64,000 bases of DNA from Populus alba (GCF_005239225.2 NC_133289.1:12136889-12200888); one strand, 5' to 3'; positions 33,925 through 46,968 are shown, counted from the first letter of the stretch. Numbers and translations are program-made. The notes: generated from the sequence alone by a model not told the origin.

Positions 33925-36020
33925 ACTAAGATGATGACTATTTAACTAATAAATAAAAGTGTTAAAAAAAATAATATAATATTTAAACTCGTGATTACTT
34001 GGTTGTCAAGGTATTAATATTATACCAAAAAAATCATTTTAATCTAAAAGTATAAACTCTTACGTGAAATTTTAAAATATAATTTATATTATTTTTTTTT
34101 ACATAACATTTTTTTGGAATGGTAATTGAAATGATAAATAAATTTTAATTTAATCCCTAAAATTTATAAAATATCTCATTGTAATTCAAATGGTAAGAAT
34201 GAACAAATCAAAATTAAACAAAATCATGTAAAAACATTTTTTTAATAAAAATAGATATGATAAAAAAAAAAGGATTTTTTTTTTTCATTAAAACTATCTA
34301 CCTTTGGTAATACATAAAATAATATTAAGTTGAAAATAAATATGATAAAAAAAATTTATAAATAATATCAACTACTATTTTTTATATCATCAAGTTGTCT
34401 TTCCTACACTTTTTCAGTACTATCATATTATATCTATATTTGTTTTATCTAATTTTCATTATAATATGCTATATATTAACTCTTAAACAAGAATTCTAAA
34501 AAATATATATTGAAAACGACCACACAATATTCAATAGTGCACAACATTACTCTAACAATACCAGCATTTTCGCTATACAAGGAAGCCTAATCAATCCAGT
34601 TTTGTAGAGAAAATTAGAGGCTATTTTTCCTTATCAATTTCGCCCACTCTTGTAGCCTTATCTCGTGTTAAATACTCTTCTAAAAACAGATAGTATTAAA
34701 CTTTTGATACTCAAATCTTGTGAGTTTTTAAATTTTTATATAAGAGAAACATGGTCTCTATTTCGCTTTTAATTTCGGTATGGTTGGTTTATGATATGTT
34801 TGTTATGTACGTATAAAATATTTTATATGCATAATATTTCTCAATATTTAGCTTCAAAAATATTTTCTTGCAAGGAAAATATTTTTTTAATAATGATGAG
34901 TGAGATTGTGATAATTATTGTTACAAAACAGATGAAGGAGGTAGAGGAAAAGATGATAGTTGTTGTCCAGATGGTAGTGAGATAATAACAATAATAGAGA
35001 AAGAGGTGGTGGTAAAATGGTCATGCGAATTGTTGAAATGGTTAGATGATATTTTATGAAATCTCATGAATTAAAAATATTTCTTAATAAATAAATTAAG
35101 TTTTTAAAATTAATTATAAAATACTTTTCATTAATCAACACAAATATTGTGTGTGGGTACGTGTGTGTATTTGATTTTTATATTAAAATAGCTTAAATAC
35201 ATTTTATAAATTATTTTTTTTATTTTTATTTTCATCTTAAACTTAAAAGAAACGCTTTTAAATCTGTCACCAACTATTGAGGTTGTTGTTGCGATTGTGA
35301 TTTTTAAAAAAATATATTTTATAAAAAATATTTTTAGTTGAGGTTGGTTTAGAAAAATATATGTTTGGTTAAAACTATAGTTGAAATTGAGGTTGAATAA
35401 AAATTAGTTTATTGTGTTTGGTTAAAAAAATATTTTTCAAATTGAGGTTATAAAATAATTAATATATATATATATGTGTGATTTTTAATTTAAATATTGT
35501 AGATTTAACTACTGTTATTACATCATGAAATAAATAATATTGATATCAAATATTTTTAATTATTCCATTAAACTATATGCAATGTCATCACATACAAAAT
35601 CTATTCAACAAGGACTATATTTTTCATGGTTTCTTAAGCGTACAACAACAAAAACTGAATTTTTTGTTACGTTATCAAGCGATCTCCTTCTAATCTTTCG
35701 AATAAAACACAATTAAAATAAAAATAAAAACTGAATTTTTTTAATTGGGTCGGACCCGGCAAGAACATAATTGGAATTGCGATCAAATTTCACAAATACT
35801 ACGTCATCTTGCAATATCCTTCTAATTTATGTAGTGTTATTAAATACTAATTTTTTGATTAAAACACAATTTAAAAAATATATATAATTTCATTACGTAC
35901 AAAATTCATTTGACAAGAGCTACAGTTTCCATGATTTTTTGAGCATGTAGTAAAATTAGGTAAAATATTACCAGGAATAAAATTGAAATTATAGTATGAG
36001 TAAATTTAATTCACCTTAAA
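33925..36020. other. AT-rich intergenic DNA with repeats
   Basis: Includes the second copy of the 29510 repeat (34140-34400) and, at 35320-35470, two loose copies of TGTTTGGTTAAAACTATAGTTGAAATTGAGGTTG-like wording that mark another repeat family. A short frame at 34791-34985 has no recognised motif. No gene is called. Confidence 0.4.
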
Positions 36021-36029
36021 CTAATTTTA

Positions 36030-36260
36030 AAAAAAAAATATTGTTCACATTCACATGAACAGTGCGAGTGAAATCAATTAACTATACTGGTTTTTCAGGA
36101 AAAAAAAATTAAACTTTTCACGTGAACAATACAAGTGAATTAATTCACTCGCACTGGCATTTTGAAATAAGAAAAAAAAATTGTTCATTTTAGTGAATAG
36201 TGGACAGTGCGACAGTAGAGTATGGCTCCACTATTCACTAAATAGTGGAGGTTCCTCCTT
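36030..36260. repeat. Inverted-repeat block built of TTCACATGAACAGTGCGAGTGAA-like modules
   Basis: Modules TTCACATGAACAGTGCGAG (about 36050) and TTCACGTGAACAATACAAG (about 36117) are followed by the inverse form TTCACTCGCACTGG (about 36145), then by TAGTGAATAGTGGACAGTGC (36198) and CTCCACTATTCACTAAATAG (36226), also inverse to each other. It looks like a MITE or a hairpin-forming relic. No coding sequence. Confidence 0.6.
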
Positions 36261-36515
36261 CACTGTTGTGGTTCCTCCCTCACGAGAAGCTAACATTTTG
36301 TTGTTTCTACACAACCTATGGCATAGTTGAGTTTTTGATGGGTCCTACTAATAAAAAAACATTTTTTTTTAACCAAATAGCATTATATATGGCTGCAAGT
36401 AAACCTCGCGACAACTAAATTACTAAACAAGCACTAAATTTGTCTCCTTGCACTAAATTCTTCCCTGGTTGTGTCCTATAAATTTAGAACACCGCCATTG
36501 GACATTAGGAGCACA

Positions 36516-36519
<4 letters not shown>

Positions 36520-36557
<38 letters not shown>
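36520..36557. repeat. (TA)n microsatellite
   Basis: Long uninterrupted TA run. Similar runs lie at 36840-36860, 40530-40571 and 41051-41084. Confidence 0.95.
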
Positions 36558-36563
<6 letters not shown>

Positions 36564-36899
36564 TAAAATAAAGAAGAAAATAAAAAATTTAATTCTTTTT
36601 TAAAACATTTTAAAACATCGGCGCTTACAATTTGCCATGGTAAGAGTAAACACGTGCTTTACTTTCCTGCTGCACCTTGAGCACTTCCCATTGTCTGTTA
36701 GGAGAAGTGCACTGTCTGATGGATTCTGGGATGCATTTGTTTTTTTTTTTTTTCAAATTAAAATCAAAGCCATGAGTGTATTAGAATATGTCCTAGAAAA
36801 ATACAAAAATAAATAAATGTAATAAGATTCGGCTATGGTCCATATATATATATATATATAGTTTATTTTAATATACAGATATAAGAAAATAACTATAAA

Positions 36900-37270
36900 A
36901 AAAACTAGAACGAACTTACCCCACCCTCCTCACGTAAACTTTGAACAGCTAACCTGTTCTTACCACTGACACGTCACTTTCTTCTTTTTTTCTTCAGAGA
37001 ATTTAACCGTGTGGTAATCCTGTGGAAAAGATCAGGAATACTCTCAGTGTCGGACCCACAACACTCCCTCCCGGTTTTGGGGATCCCACGATCGGGGTGG
37101 GTCCCATTTCATATCGGGAAGCATGATCACGTTTCTCCAGTGCGCGTGGTTCTCAAGGCAACAAGTCTAGAAAACTGAAGGGTATGGGATAAATGGTAAT
37201 GGCAGGTTGAAATTGAGACCCGCACGGAAGGGCCAGTTAAGTTTGGATGAACGATAAGATTATGGAGACC
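36900..37270. other. Less AT-rich island without a recognised gene
   Basis: Sequence of more even base composition inside AT-rich DNA, with CCCTCCCGGTTTTGGGGATC near 37067 and TCCAGTGCGCGTGG near 37137. No open frame above 60 codons and no splice-framed family match. It could be an orphan promoter, a non-coding RNA or a repeat end. Confidence 0.3.
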
Positions 37271-39829
37271 TTTAAAAATTGATTTCCCTTCTTGCCAAAA
37301 CTAAATTAGCTAATTCCTTTTTTTTGTTGGAATTGGTAACTGAGATTATCGAATGATAAACTAACATTTTATGTCTTCATTAAAGATATGTTTGTTTGGG
37401 TAAGATATTTTATGATCAATTTATAAATTAAATTTATCTATAAAAATACTTTTCAAATTATGAAATTCAATAAAATATTTATGATAAGTAATTAATTCAT
37501 AAAGCAATTCAACTATTTTAGTCTTTTCTCATTGTTGCTACCCGATGTTACAACAATAAAAAAAAAATGTTATAACAATAAAAGAAAATGAATAAAATCT
37601 TTCAATATATTTTTTTTATAAAATGATCTAATCTATAAAATAAAGCATCGTCTAGTATTGTGATCACTAAAATATCTAACAAGTCTTCAATAAGGGACAA
37701 GTTATCCATAAAGAATGATGATATCACCTCTAAAGCATACTATTTGAGATAAGATGTATTGTTGGTGTTGTCTTAATTGTTTAATAATATGTTATGTTAT
37801 GTTATCCCACTGTGTAATGGTGAGTTTATAACAATGAATTAAATTTTAATTAAGATTTAAAGTCTAATCACTCTATGATTCGACTGATTTTGCCGCTCTC
37901 AATTACTTGGTGAAATGACAACTTTAAATTAGTCAATATAGATCACAACTCAAGTTATCTCTATAAATTTGCCAATCATGGAAGGAATTTTGATGAGGTT
38001 TATTTAACATATGGTATCTCAATGCTTTTAACTCTAGTGTTATATTGAACTTTAAATTTTTATACTAAGACAAGTATTTTATTAAATGCCAACAAATATG
38101 TAAAAAAATTATTCTTTGTAAGAAAAAAATTGTAATGATAAGAATATGAAAAAATAATTTTTTAAAAGGCTTGGCTATAATGCTCACAAAATATTTTCTT
38201 TTCGACTTTTTAATTTTCTTCAACATGAGTATACTTAACTCAAACCCATCAAACCTATGAATATAGCCCAAAACAAACTAACCCAAGCTTATTAGACAAA
38301 GGAAAAACCTAAGCCCATCCCGTTATACATAAAGTCCAAAACCCTAGCCCACATGCAAGCACAGCCCAACTGCCAAGGCTGTGACCCATATGTCAGTAAC
38401 CCATCATACACAGCCCAGGCCATACAAACCCAATGAAGACCAAGGCAAGCCCACACACGCTACAAACCCAAATCCACCCAAGACTCGTTGTTTCCTTTTG
38501 CCCAAACCTGTAAAAAAAAAAAAAAAAAGTGACTTAAACACAAATCTTCATGCTAATGATATACCAATGGTCTTGTAGCAACCAAACCGTGAGCAAACAA
38601 GAGGAAAAGAGAAGACAAAGTAAACGCCAATTATCATTTGGTTGTTTTGGGAAAGCTATATCTTCTTCATTCATACTATTACTAGAAATCATAACAACAA
38701 ATTTTTTGTGATAGTATTTAGTAGAAACAAAAGGACTTCTTCCAACTCTTTTGTTATTTTTCCTTCATAGTAAATGACATTAAAGCAAGAACACATATGG
38801 GATACTACCTGCTATACCATCAAATTTTACGGGATATAGAGTTTACTGAAAGTTGATACCACTCGACTATATAAAGCAAATGACAAGGTAGATGGAGGGG
38901 TATAGGTAATTTATCAAAAACTATAAAAGCTAGGTCAGACCTGTTTAATATTGTAAATATTATTATTTTTTATTATTCTTAATATTATTCATATATTTAT
39001 GAATAAATTTGAAAAAAAAATATTGCTATAGGGAAAAACCATAAACCTGATTTAAAGGGTAAAATTAAAAAGTTATTTTTATTTTTATTATTATTATTCT
39101 TTGCATTATTGTTAATGTTATTTATATAATTATTAATGAATGTGAAAAAAATATTATTGCTATTGAAAAAAAAAATAGTAATAAGGTCACACTTGAGTTT
39201 GATACCTTAGGAACTGGTCTGGTAGGGGCGTCAGATCCAAGTAATTTGGGTATGGCATCCTAGACCCAAGTTACTTAAGTACTTAAGTCTAATAGTATCG
39301 TCAAACCCAAGGTTATTGAATTTGAAAATGGACGACAAACTCAACTGTGTTAAAAATATTTTTTTTAAAAAAAATATTATTGACTTGTTGCGGAGCGTGG
39401 GCTAATACACTAGTCTTCTCTATAACACATAGCTTGGTTCATCTACCAATGTAAAGAAGCTGATGATTTTGAATTTCTAAAGTTAAGATTGTTTTCAAAT
39501 TCATTAATGGGAAGCACATTCACTTTATATATAAATCCACCATCAAATTCTATCCAAAACTGAAATAACATGAAGACTATATTTCAGGCGCATTTTCTAG
39601 GATCAAACCAGAGTTTGTGTTTGTAGATTTAGTCAAATTAAAATAATATCCTAGAAAGATTGTGAAACAGTATTTAGATATATGGAGGCTAGAGAAAAGT
39701 GTTGGTCTAGGATTTTTGATAATGAATTTATAATAGTTAAGAAATAAATTTGAAGAAATAGAGTTCAGGGATATATATGAGTTAGGGGTAATTTTTAACC
39801 TTTAGGTCACATTTTAATATTTTATGTAT
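37271..39829. other. AT-rich intergenic DNA, no gene recognised
   Basis: Contains a CCCA/CAAACCC-rich tract at 38280-38480 (a wording that repeats CCCAA-type phrases and gives a spurious proline-rich frame) and a minisatellite-like stretch at 39190-39330 related to 30830-31300. No supported gene. Confidence 0.4.
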
Positions 39830-40500
39830 TTTGATAATAATAATTAAATAAAAATAGACTAATGACATGTTTGGATGAGATTAAGTTTGAACATGTCTAT
39901 AAAAAAATTACATTAACAAGCATAAGGAATTAAATGAAGCAATGCATTAACAAGTTTAAAATGCAAAGCAAGCGAAAACTTAGTTTTTAAGGATTCACCT
40001 TAATGCTTATTGATAAATCTTTATATCTTAGTTGATAGCAAACTAAAATAATTTCACACACTTCACATTACATGCACAAATATGATTGATATACATTTAA
40101 TCAATTCAAGTTTCTCTAAGTTTGACACTATCAAAACTGGTTTTTAAGCTAAATTGGTTGATCATTTGGAATACTAAGTGAACCGATCGACCATTATTCA
40201 TTCATAATGAATACTTAAGAATTTTACAGGAACCAGTTAACTGAATGATATGGTTATTTGAACCAATCAACCGTGTTAGCCGTTAAGGGTATTCCAATGG
40301 CTTTAAATTGCTAGTTTCTTTTAGAAACAAACACACCACACAGCTCTCTTTTATGTAAAATTAAAGAGAGATTCTGAACATAAATAATAGAAAAGCTATT
40401 CCAAAAGAAAAATCAACTAGAAAATATCAATCCTAACATATTCTAAGTTGTGTTAAATTAGATCATTATATTCTAGCATAAAAATATAAATAGTGTCATA
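39830..40500. mobile_element. Possible Copia-type LTR fragment
   Basis: Phrases such as AACTGGTTTTTAAGCTAAATTGGTTGATC, GAACCGATCGACCATT and GAACCAATCAACCG resemble, from memory, the 'ACCGGTCGACCGGT' wording of Maximus/SIRE-type LTRs. No second copy and no pol region is present, so this is only a suggestion. Confidence 0.3.
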
Positions 40501-40529
40501 ATTAGTAAGTAAGTTAGAATTTTTAAATA

Positions 40530-40579
<50 letters not shown>

Positions 40580-41049
40580 GAAACAAACTAAAAGAGATTA
40601 AGTACTCTCTTGATTGCATTAAAAAAAGTGTAATTCATCTAATTATCTTAATTTAACAGTGGTTTCAAAATTAATTTTATATAAACTTTATTGATGTAAC
40701 TCAACATAAACCTTAATACGTGTAAAACTCAATATTATTTTATATTTTTTTTTATTTAATTAGAAAAGAAAAATGGTTATTTGATGATTAAGATTCTAAC
40801 ATAGTATTAAAACGGTATTTTAAATAAATAAAAATAAATAAATAGTTTGATGAGATATAAAAAACAAATCTATATAAACTCACTCCTTGAAACTTTTAAA
40901 ATTGAATTTACTGTGATCCTTCGCCCAATTTAAGGGCAGACCGTAACATGGGAAAATTAAATAAGACTGTTGTTTGAAAATAACGAGACTGCGAAAACCA
41001 AAATCAAACATAAGTGAACAGATAACAGAAGTGTCCTCCTGCTCTCATT

Positions 41050-41086
<37 letters not shown>

Positions 41087-41159
41087 AAGCTCTATATTTT
41101 GAATTAATTTAATATATTAGTATAAAAATTAATATATAAATGAAAAATACATAAAAAAA

Positions 41160-41500
41160 TAACCAAATCTCTGTTACCTCAGTTTGTCTTGTTCGTTGAG
41201 TGCTTGCTTCCTTCAAAGAAAAGGAACATCCCATCTCCTCATTTCTTTTGAAAAAGGTAACTTCAATAGGCAGACGCTCCCTCCATATCGGCGGATTTAC
41301 CCTCATGGTGATTATTCCTTTTTCCTCGTCTCAAAATCAGAGCTGGTTCATGCTTGGAAAATTGCGAACTGCTAATCAGTCCCCAGAATATATGCCTACT
41401 AACGGATCGATCCCTCACCTTCACAATCTTGCTAATTTCTCCCTTTACCATCTTTTGGTCCTCACAAGTTCATCCCCGTCTGTTTCATTACCATAAAATT
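41160..41500. other. Coding-like island of unknown nature
   Basis: About 340 bp of balanced composition bounded by an (AT)n run on the left and AT-rich DNA on the right. Open frames exist on both strands (plus 41200-41496, minus 41263-41451 and 41109-41306). I recognise no domain in any of them. It may be a gene fragment or a promoter relic. Confidence 0.25.
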
Positions 41501-41810
41501 GAAGACATTTAAACCCATTTTTATGAATTACATGCTATACTTTTTTGTTTTCTTGAGTTGAACTCAGCTTTGCTTTCCTCATATTGAGTTTTTCTTATAA
41601 AGATAATTCATTACCACTAATTTATCCACAAGTTCCTTGCTACAATTTCACTTAAAATATTATTTGATTCTCTTGTATATAAGTAATGTTTAGTGTCCAT
41701 GTTATGTAATTAATTTTATTTATGTCTTAAGTATCAGAATAAACAATTCTTAATTATTTTTCTAAATTATAAAAAAGAATTAATTAATCAAATATATATA
41801 TGAGATTAAG

Positions 41811-42012
41811 GACTTGTTTGAAATTGTAGTATTAGTGACGGTTCAAAGTGCTTTTCGTTTAAAAATATATTAAAATAAAGTTTTTTTTATTTTTTAAAAA
41901 TTATTTTAACATCAGCACATTAAAACAATTTAAAAATATAATATTTTTTTTCATTTTAAGCAAATTTATTTTAAAAAAAACATGATTTACACCGTGTTTC
42001 CAAACACCCCTT
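41811..42012 (+). mobile_element. MITE-like repeat, well-preserved right end
   Basis: Runs from GGACTTGTTTGAAATTGTAG to ACCGTGTTTCCAAACACCCC, with all internal family blocks in order, including CATCAGCACATTAAAACAAT. The right end CCAAACAC is the inverse of the GTGTTTGG left end seen at 52786. Confidence 0.75.
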
Positions 42013-43456
42013 AAATAAAATTTCAAAAAAGTGCAAAATATACTCTTTTCGTAGTCATATAATATTATTTAAAGAAGTGGTTTTTATGAATTCCATTCTA
42101 TTGGAAGTTTTTGTCGATGATGCTATTTCACAAAAAAAAAAAAATCAAATTATAAATCATAAATAACTACAAGCCATTAAATTGGTGAAGCTAAGTAATA
42201 ACTCCCATACCAATTGCATGATTGTAAGACTTACAATGTTTCTTGTAATATATTCTTTTTAGATTTTTTATTCGGTTTAGCAATTTATTGATTTTCCGGT
42301 AATGTAAACCTACAAATAGATGAAGCTGATGAAGTCTTGGGGACAAATTCGAAAGAATTTAAAGATTGGAGACTGGATTGTATAGATTGGGGATTGATTC
42401 GTAGATAAAATCGCAGACCGCCCTTCCCTCCTCCACCCATTACACAAAACGATGATGCTACTTGCTCTCCTGGAAAACCCTTTTATCTCTCCTACGCAGC
42501 CATCACGTGTCATCTCAGGCACTGAACTACACATCGTGCTTTTCGCCTCTCCCTCTGCACATCCACCTCCACTTCCAGCGACACTCTCTCAGACCAACCA
42601 AAAAAAAAAAAATACAGACGCACGAGAGAGAAGAAAGACTTTGTTTTATTACTTATTTATCTCTTAGTACACACGGAGAGATACAATACAGGCGTAGTGA
42701 AAGTAAAAGAAGAGCAAACACAGAAGTAGCTGTAATTTTTTACTTGTTATGAAAAAAGAGAGAAAGGATCAAAGCACTTAGTAGCTAGTTACTGGAGGGT
42801 GAAGTAGGCGGGCCAAGATGGGATCGTACACAGACTTGTTTGCAGGCTTTTCCACGGCCGACTTTACCATTATTACCATGCATAAAGCTAGTGTCTTCAG
42901 AAGATCACCATCAGAGATAAATAAAGACGCATAGATCTCCCTCTCACACGCACAGTCTCTCTGTGAAAGTAATAAATCGCTCTCAATCTATCAATCTATA
43001 TGGTGCAACTATTATACACACGTACACACATTCATCCACTCTCGTGTACCAACTCTGCTCTTATTAAATTGTTACAGTATCTTGCTTGCCCGCTTCTTTT
43101 CTTTTCTGGGTATTGTAATTATCCCTGTCAGGTTACGTAATTACTGCCTACCTAGCTCTGTCTCTGTCTCTCTTCCCTCCCTTTCCACTCAGCTTTCTTT
43201 CTTTTTTTTCTCTCTTGCTAGTACTCTTACTGCATTCACACCTACGATTGCTTGCCCTCTTCTTGTTTGTCCCTTGCTATGTCTCCATTTACCCGTGCTA
43301 TACTATTACCTGGTGTTGTCTCTTTGTTGCTCGTTAACCAATAGTACTATACTTGTTTTCTCTCCTTTTGCGTTTCTTGCTTCATTCTTCTTCCTCTTCT
43401 ATTTAGTTGCTAGTTTCTTGAGATTTAAGTGTTAAAACAAGAGGTTACAAGGAGTC
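42013..43456 (+). promoter_or_regulatory. Promoter and long pyrimidine-rich leader of the AGG3-type gene
   Basis: From about 42300 the composition changes to less AT-rich. A CATCACGTGTCATC G-box/ABRE-type site lies near 42508. Long CT-rich tracts (43020-43435) precede the ATG at 43457 and look like a 5' leader with a pyrimidine stretch. Several short frames occur here, but none has a family match. The transcription start cannot be fixed. Confidence 0.5.
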
Positions 43457-45673
43457 ATGGCTCCTGCTACGACGGGTGGCTCTTCCTCTGTACCATCATT
43501 GCCGCCGCCTTGTCCAAAGTCACCGCCGGAGTATCCGGATTTGTATGGAAAGCGAAGGGAAATGGCTAAAGTGCAGATGCTTGAGAGAGAGATTGGTTTC
43601 TTAGAGGTGGGCTTTAAATTTGCTATCATTCTGTGTTCTCCCCCTAACTGGCATGTCGAGGTTTGGTTTCTTTAATTTCTTATATGCTAAATCTTAGTGG
43701 ATATGAGAAGTTGAAGTGATAATATCATACCAATCAAATAGAGGAGAAACTAGAAAGGGAAGTTGAAACAAGCTTAACAAGCGTTTTATTGGTCTGCTGT
43801 AGTACAAGAAATTCTCATCAACAATGGAAAATTAGGCTGAAACTTCCTCTGTATTGTTAGCTTATAGTGTGAGTGGAATTTTTGGAGGTACGATCCTTCT
43901 AGTTGCGAACACTCAATTTAAACATAGTAAAGAACCTACTACTGCAGGTAGCAGAAGGATCAAAATTGGTATTTTTTGGTTGGTTGTTTTATCCCAGATG
44001 CACTAGGACCTAGCTGACTGATATCTTTTGATGGCATCTTACGGAAATTGTTGATGGGTTATTATTGTTCAGTAATTAAAAAAAAAAAAGATTTGTCATT
44101 GTTGCTGGCTTTGCGAAACCTGAAACTGGAATCAATTTTCCTTCTTGAATTATATTGACTGTTCATCCAGTAGCTTTGGACGTTCTGTGTTCTGCTGACT
44201 ATTTGCACTGCCAACCTATCAGACTGAGTTGTGTATTTAGTACCTGTTTGTTTGGTTCAACCCAAACCACAAGATGGACTTTGTTAGTCTTAGAAGTGAT
44301 TATAGCTGGTTATTTCCTGTTTTAGATATTTTCTTCAACAGTGCTATATGTATGAAAGTTTTAGTTTTGAATCTTAGCCTGGTCTAACTGGGCATCCTCA
44401 TAAAAGGTTTCAGTGATGATATCATCTGTTATATGGTAGAAGATAAGCAGTCATTAATATCTGTAGCTGCTCCCTACCAGCCAACTTATTTCATGAAGTT
44501 TGTGTGAAGATTGATTAATTGGATGGGAAAAAAAAAATCTTCTCTGATAATCTTTTATTCTCTCTTTTATACAATGAAATAATATTGAATTGGCAATTTC
44601 AATTTGAGCAGGAGGAACTAAAATCTCTTCACGGCCTCCAGCCTGCATCTAGATGCTGCAAAGAGTACGTCAGTTTTACAATTACATGGCATAGCTTCAA
44701 GTGTTCCAAAATATATATGCACAAGTTATAGATTCTGTTCAATTATCAGCTAATTGGAATATATTTTTGCAGGGTCACTGACTTTGTTGTGGCAAACTCA
44801 GATCCTTTGATTCCTACGTAGGAACAGTATCATCTGTTAAACTTTGCTTTCTGGTTTTGAAGAGGAATAATAGCCTTATGTATCTCTCTTTTCATTTTCT
44901 TTCTTCTTTTTTTCATTTTAACCAGAAGTCGGAAGAAACGAAGGTCTTGTCTATTCTGGAAGTGGCTATGGTACTGTTTCCTCGTCCATTTTTCTTATGT
45001 TTCTGTATAGAACTCTATTCAATCCCAGTAATTGGTGTTTGCAAAATATTCATTCTGGATTCTTTTGGTTCTTGAAGTTCCATAAAACTCTTTATTTTGA
45101 GAATTCACACGACTTTAGCTCTTGTAATTAATGTGTTTAACGTTCTGTTATGAACTTAGTGGCATGTTTAGTTATGCCATCATAGCATACTGCAAAATGC
45201 AGTTAAGAAGACAAGCCTAGGGCCTCCAATCCATTTTTGTTACAGAAATGACCAACAAGTTTCTCTTCCCTGCATGACCTGACTCTTTCACAAATAACGC
45301 GATTTCCTTTGTCGTTTGCAGTGGTATACGCTGTTTTAACCTATCATGGATCTGTTGCTGCTGTTCTTCGGGATGCTCTCTTCATCTAGAATGTCCGAGC
45401 TGCTGTGAGTGTAATCCACGTAACTGCTGTTCCTGCATCAGCTGCCCAACTCTAAAGTGGCGATGCTGCTGCTGCTGTCCTCTTCCTAGATCCCATTGCT
45501 GTAGAAAGATCTCATGCAACAGGAACTGCTGCTGCTGCACTTGTCAATTGCCTTCATGCCCAGATTGCTCATGTTGCAGGTGGACATGCTCTTGTCCCAA
45601 ATGCCCAAAGGTACCCCCCCTTTGTTGCAACTGTAAAAAGGCTTGCTGTAATCCATGTTGTTTATTCTTCTAG
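43457..45673 (+). CDS. AGG3: Type-C heterotrimeric G-protein gamma subunit (AGG3/GS3-like)
   Basis: Five exons: 43457-43606, 44612-44664, 44773-44817, 44926-44970 and 45322-45673 (TAG), giving 214 aa with every phase matching. Residues about 20-70 are the G-gamma-like domain: SPPEYPDLYGKRREMAKVQM, LEREIGFLEEELKSLHGLQP and ASRCCKE, a coiled coil that pairs with G-beta. The canonical VTDFVVANSDPLIP follows, then a basic/aromatic SRKKRRSCLFWKWL stretch. The last 117 codons encode about 42 cysteines, many as CC, CCCC or CCCCC runs, the hallmark of plant type-C gamma subunits. Arabidopsis AGG3 and rice GS3/DEP1 control organ and seed size and G-protein signalling at the plasma membrane; the same role is inferred. 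No CaaX box is present, as expected for this class. Confidence 0.95.
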
Positions 45674-46968
45674 CATCTCAGTGCGCAGTATTTTAAGGAA
45701 GCTTTTATCTACAACAAGCCATTCTATTTCTCCATATAGTATCAATGGTGGGAACTTTTTTATTTTTTGGTTTCTTGAACTGGCCTTGGCTAGGTCTACA
45801 ATCCAGTTAAGAAAAGTTCCATCCATGCCAAGGAGCTGTCCATTCAAAATTATCTATTAGGCTGCGCCACCACGCTTGACAAACAAGCCCCGGGGGAAAC
45901 TTAAAACCACAAATAATAGTTATAGTAATCTAGACACTGATTGGATTTTTTGCCGGGCCTGAACTGGTTTGGCTATACTCGTACAAGACTGATGTTCTCG
46001 TATTTGTGGTCTTATCACAGTCAGAGGTTTGTTGTTTGTTTGCTCAAGCTTGCTGCTATGTGTCAAGGGATATGCTCCCTTTTCACCTCCAACACAGCCC
46101 TTGTTCAAGAACTTGTTAATCTTTGAGTTGAAAAAGAGACTTGGTGATTATTATCGATACACGCATAATTCAAAATCACTGGACCTACTACTCGCTAATT
46201 ATTGATGCGAAATAATTGAACTGGGTGGCCTTCTTCTGGCTGAGTTATGGTCGTTACTGGCCATAAGACTGCACTCTCTGCAGAACTGTAAACTACAGGG
46301 CGCAGGTGCTGTCTTGTCATTCAGTTCTATAAATGAATCATGGTGACTATTCAACATGATGCCATTGCCAGTGCTTCTTTTGTCAATAAATAGTACCCAC
46401 TAAGGCTGCTTGTCTGAGCAGAGTGGAAATAAATAAATAAATAATTTAGAGAATCAAATGGCGCTGGTTTAGAAGGCCCCTTTACTTTGCTTCAGAAACT
46501 GTGTCAGAGCAATGAATTTGCTACGAAAGCTAGCCCTAAACGGACATACAGTTTCTGAATATCTTTATCTAGTAGGCTACGAAAGCTCCTTCGGCGACCC
46601 AAGCCCCTTCTCTTCTTTTTGCCCTTTCCCTAAATCGGCCAACATTCGGCTGGTCAAAACCTGCCACCGCCATGGAAAGGTCAGCAAGTTATAGGAAGAT
46701 GAGACTTTTTTTTTTGTTACAAGGTCGATCTTGAATTTATATCCATTCAAATAGTATTACATTAGGTTCTCGAGCACGCGGTTAATTAAAATCAAACTTT
46801 TAGCAGCCCTATATCCTGCCTAGCAAAAAAGGGCAAACAATACCATAAATCATATCCCAGCTCTGGCTTCTCCCTGTTTGGCAGCTCTCTCTCAAGCAAA
46901 GTTGTGACCAGGCCCGTCAACAGAAAACCCATATTCATCTATAACAAATAAGAAACCTGAAGAAAAGC
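45674..46968. other. Convergent 3' ends of the AGG3-type and subtilase genes
   Basis: Holds the 3' untranslated parts of both genes, (AAAT)n near 46430 and a less AT-rich stretch at 46440-46700 whose open frame (46512-46694) has no recognised motif. No further gene is supported. Confidence 0.4.

Noticed and set aside
33249..33945. Open frames with repeated MWDLKPF-like phrases and a Pro/Gly/Arg-rich frame at the right end
   Set aside because: They are translations of the 197-bp transposon units and the GC-rich TIR; the periodicity comes from the DNA repeats, not from a protein.
38381..38578. Pro/Asn-rich plus-strand frame
   Set aside because: Produced by a tract of repeated CCCAA/AACCC phrases; no family match.
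43082..43435. 117-codon Leu/Phe/Ser-rich frame upstream of the AGG3-type gene
   Set aside because: It starts at a TTG, is a product of the pyrimidine-rich leader, and has no homology; the gene's ATG is at 43457.
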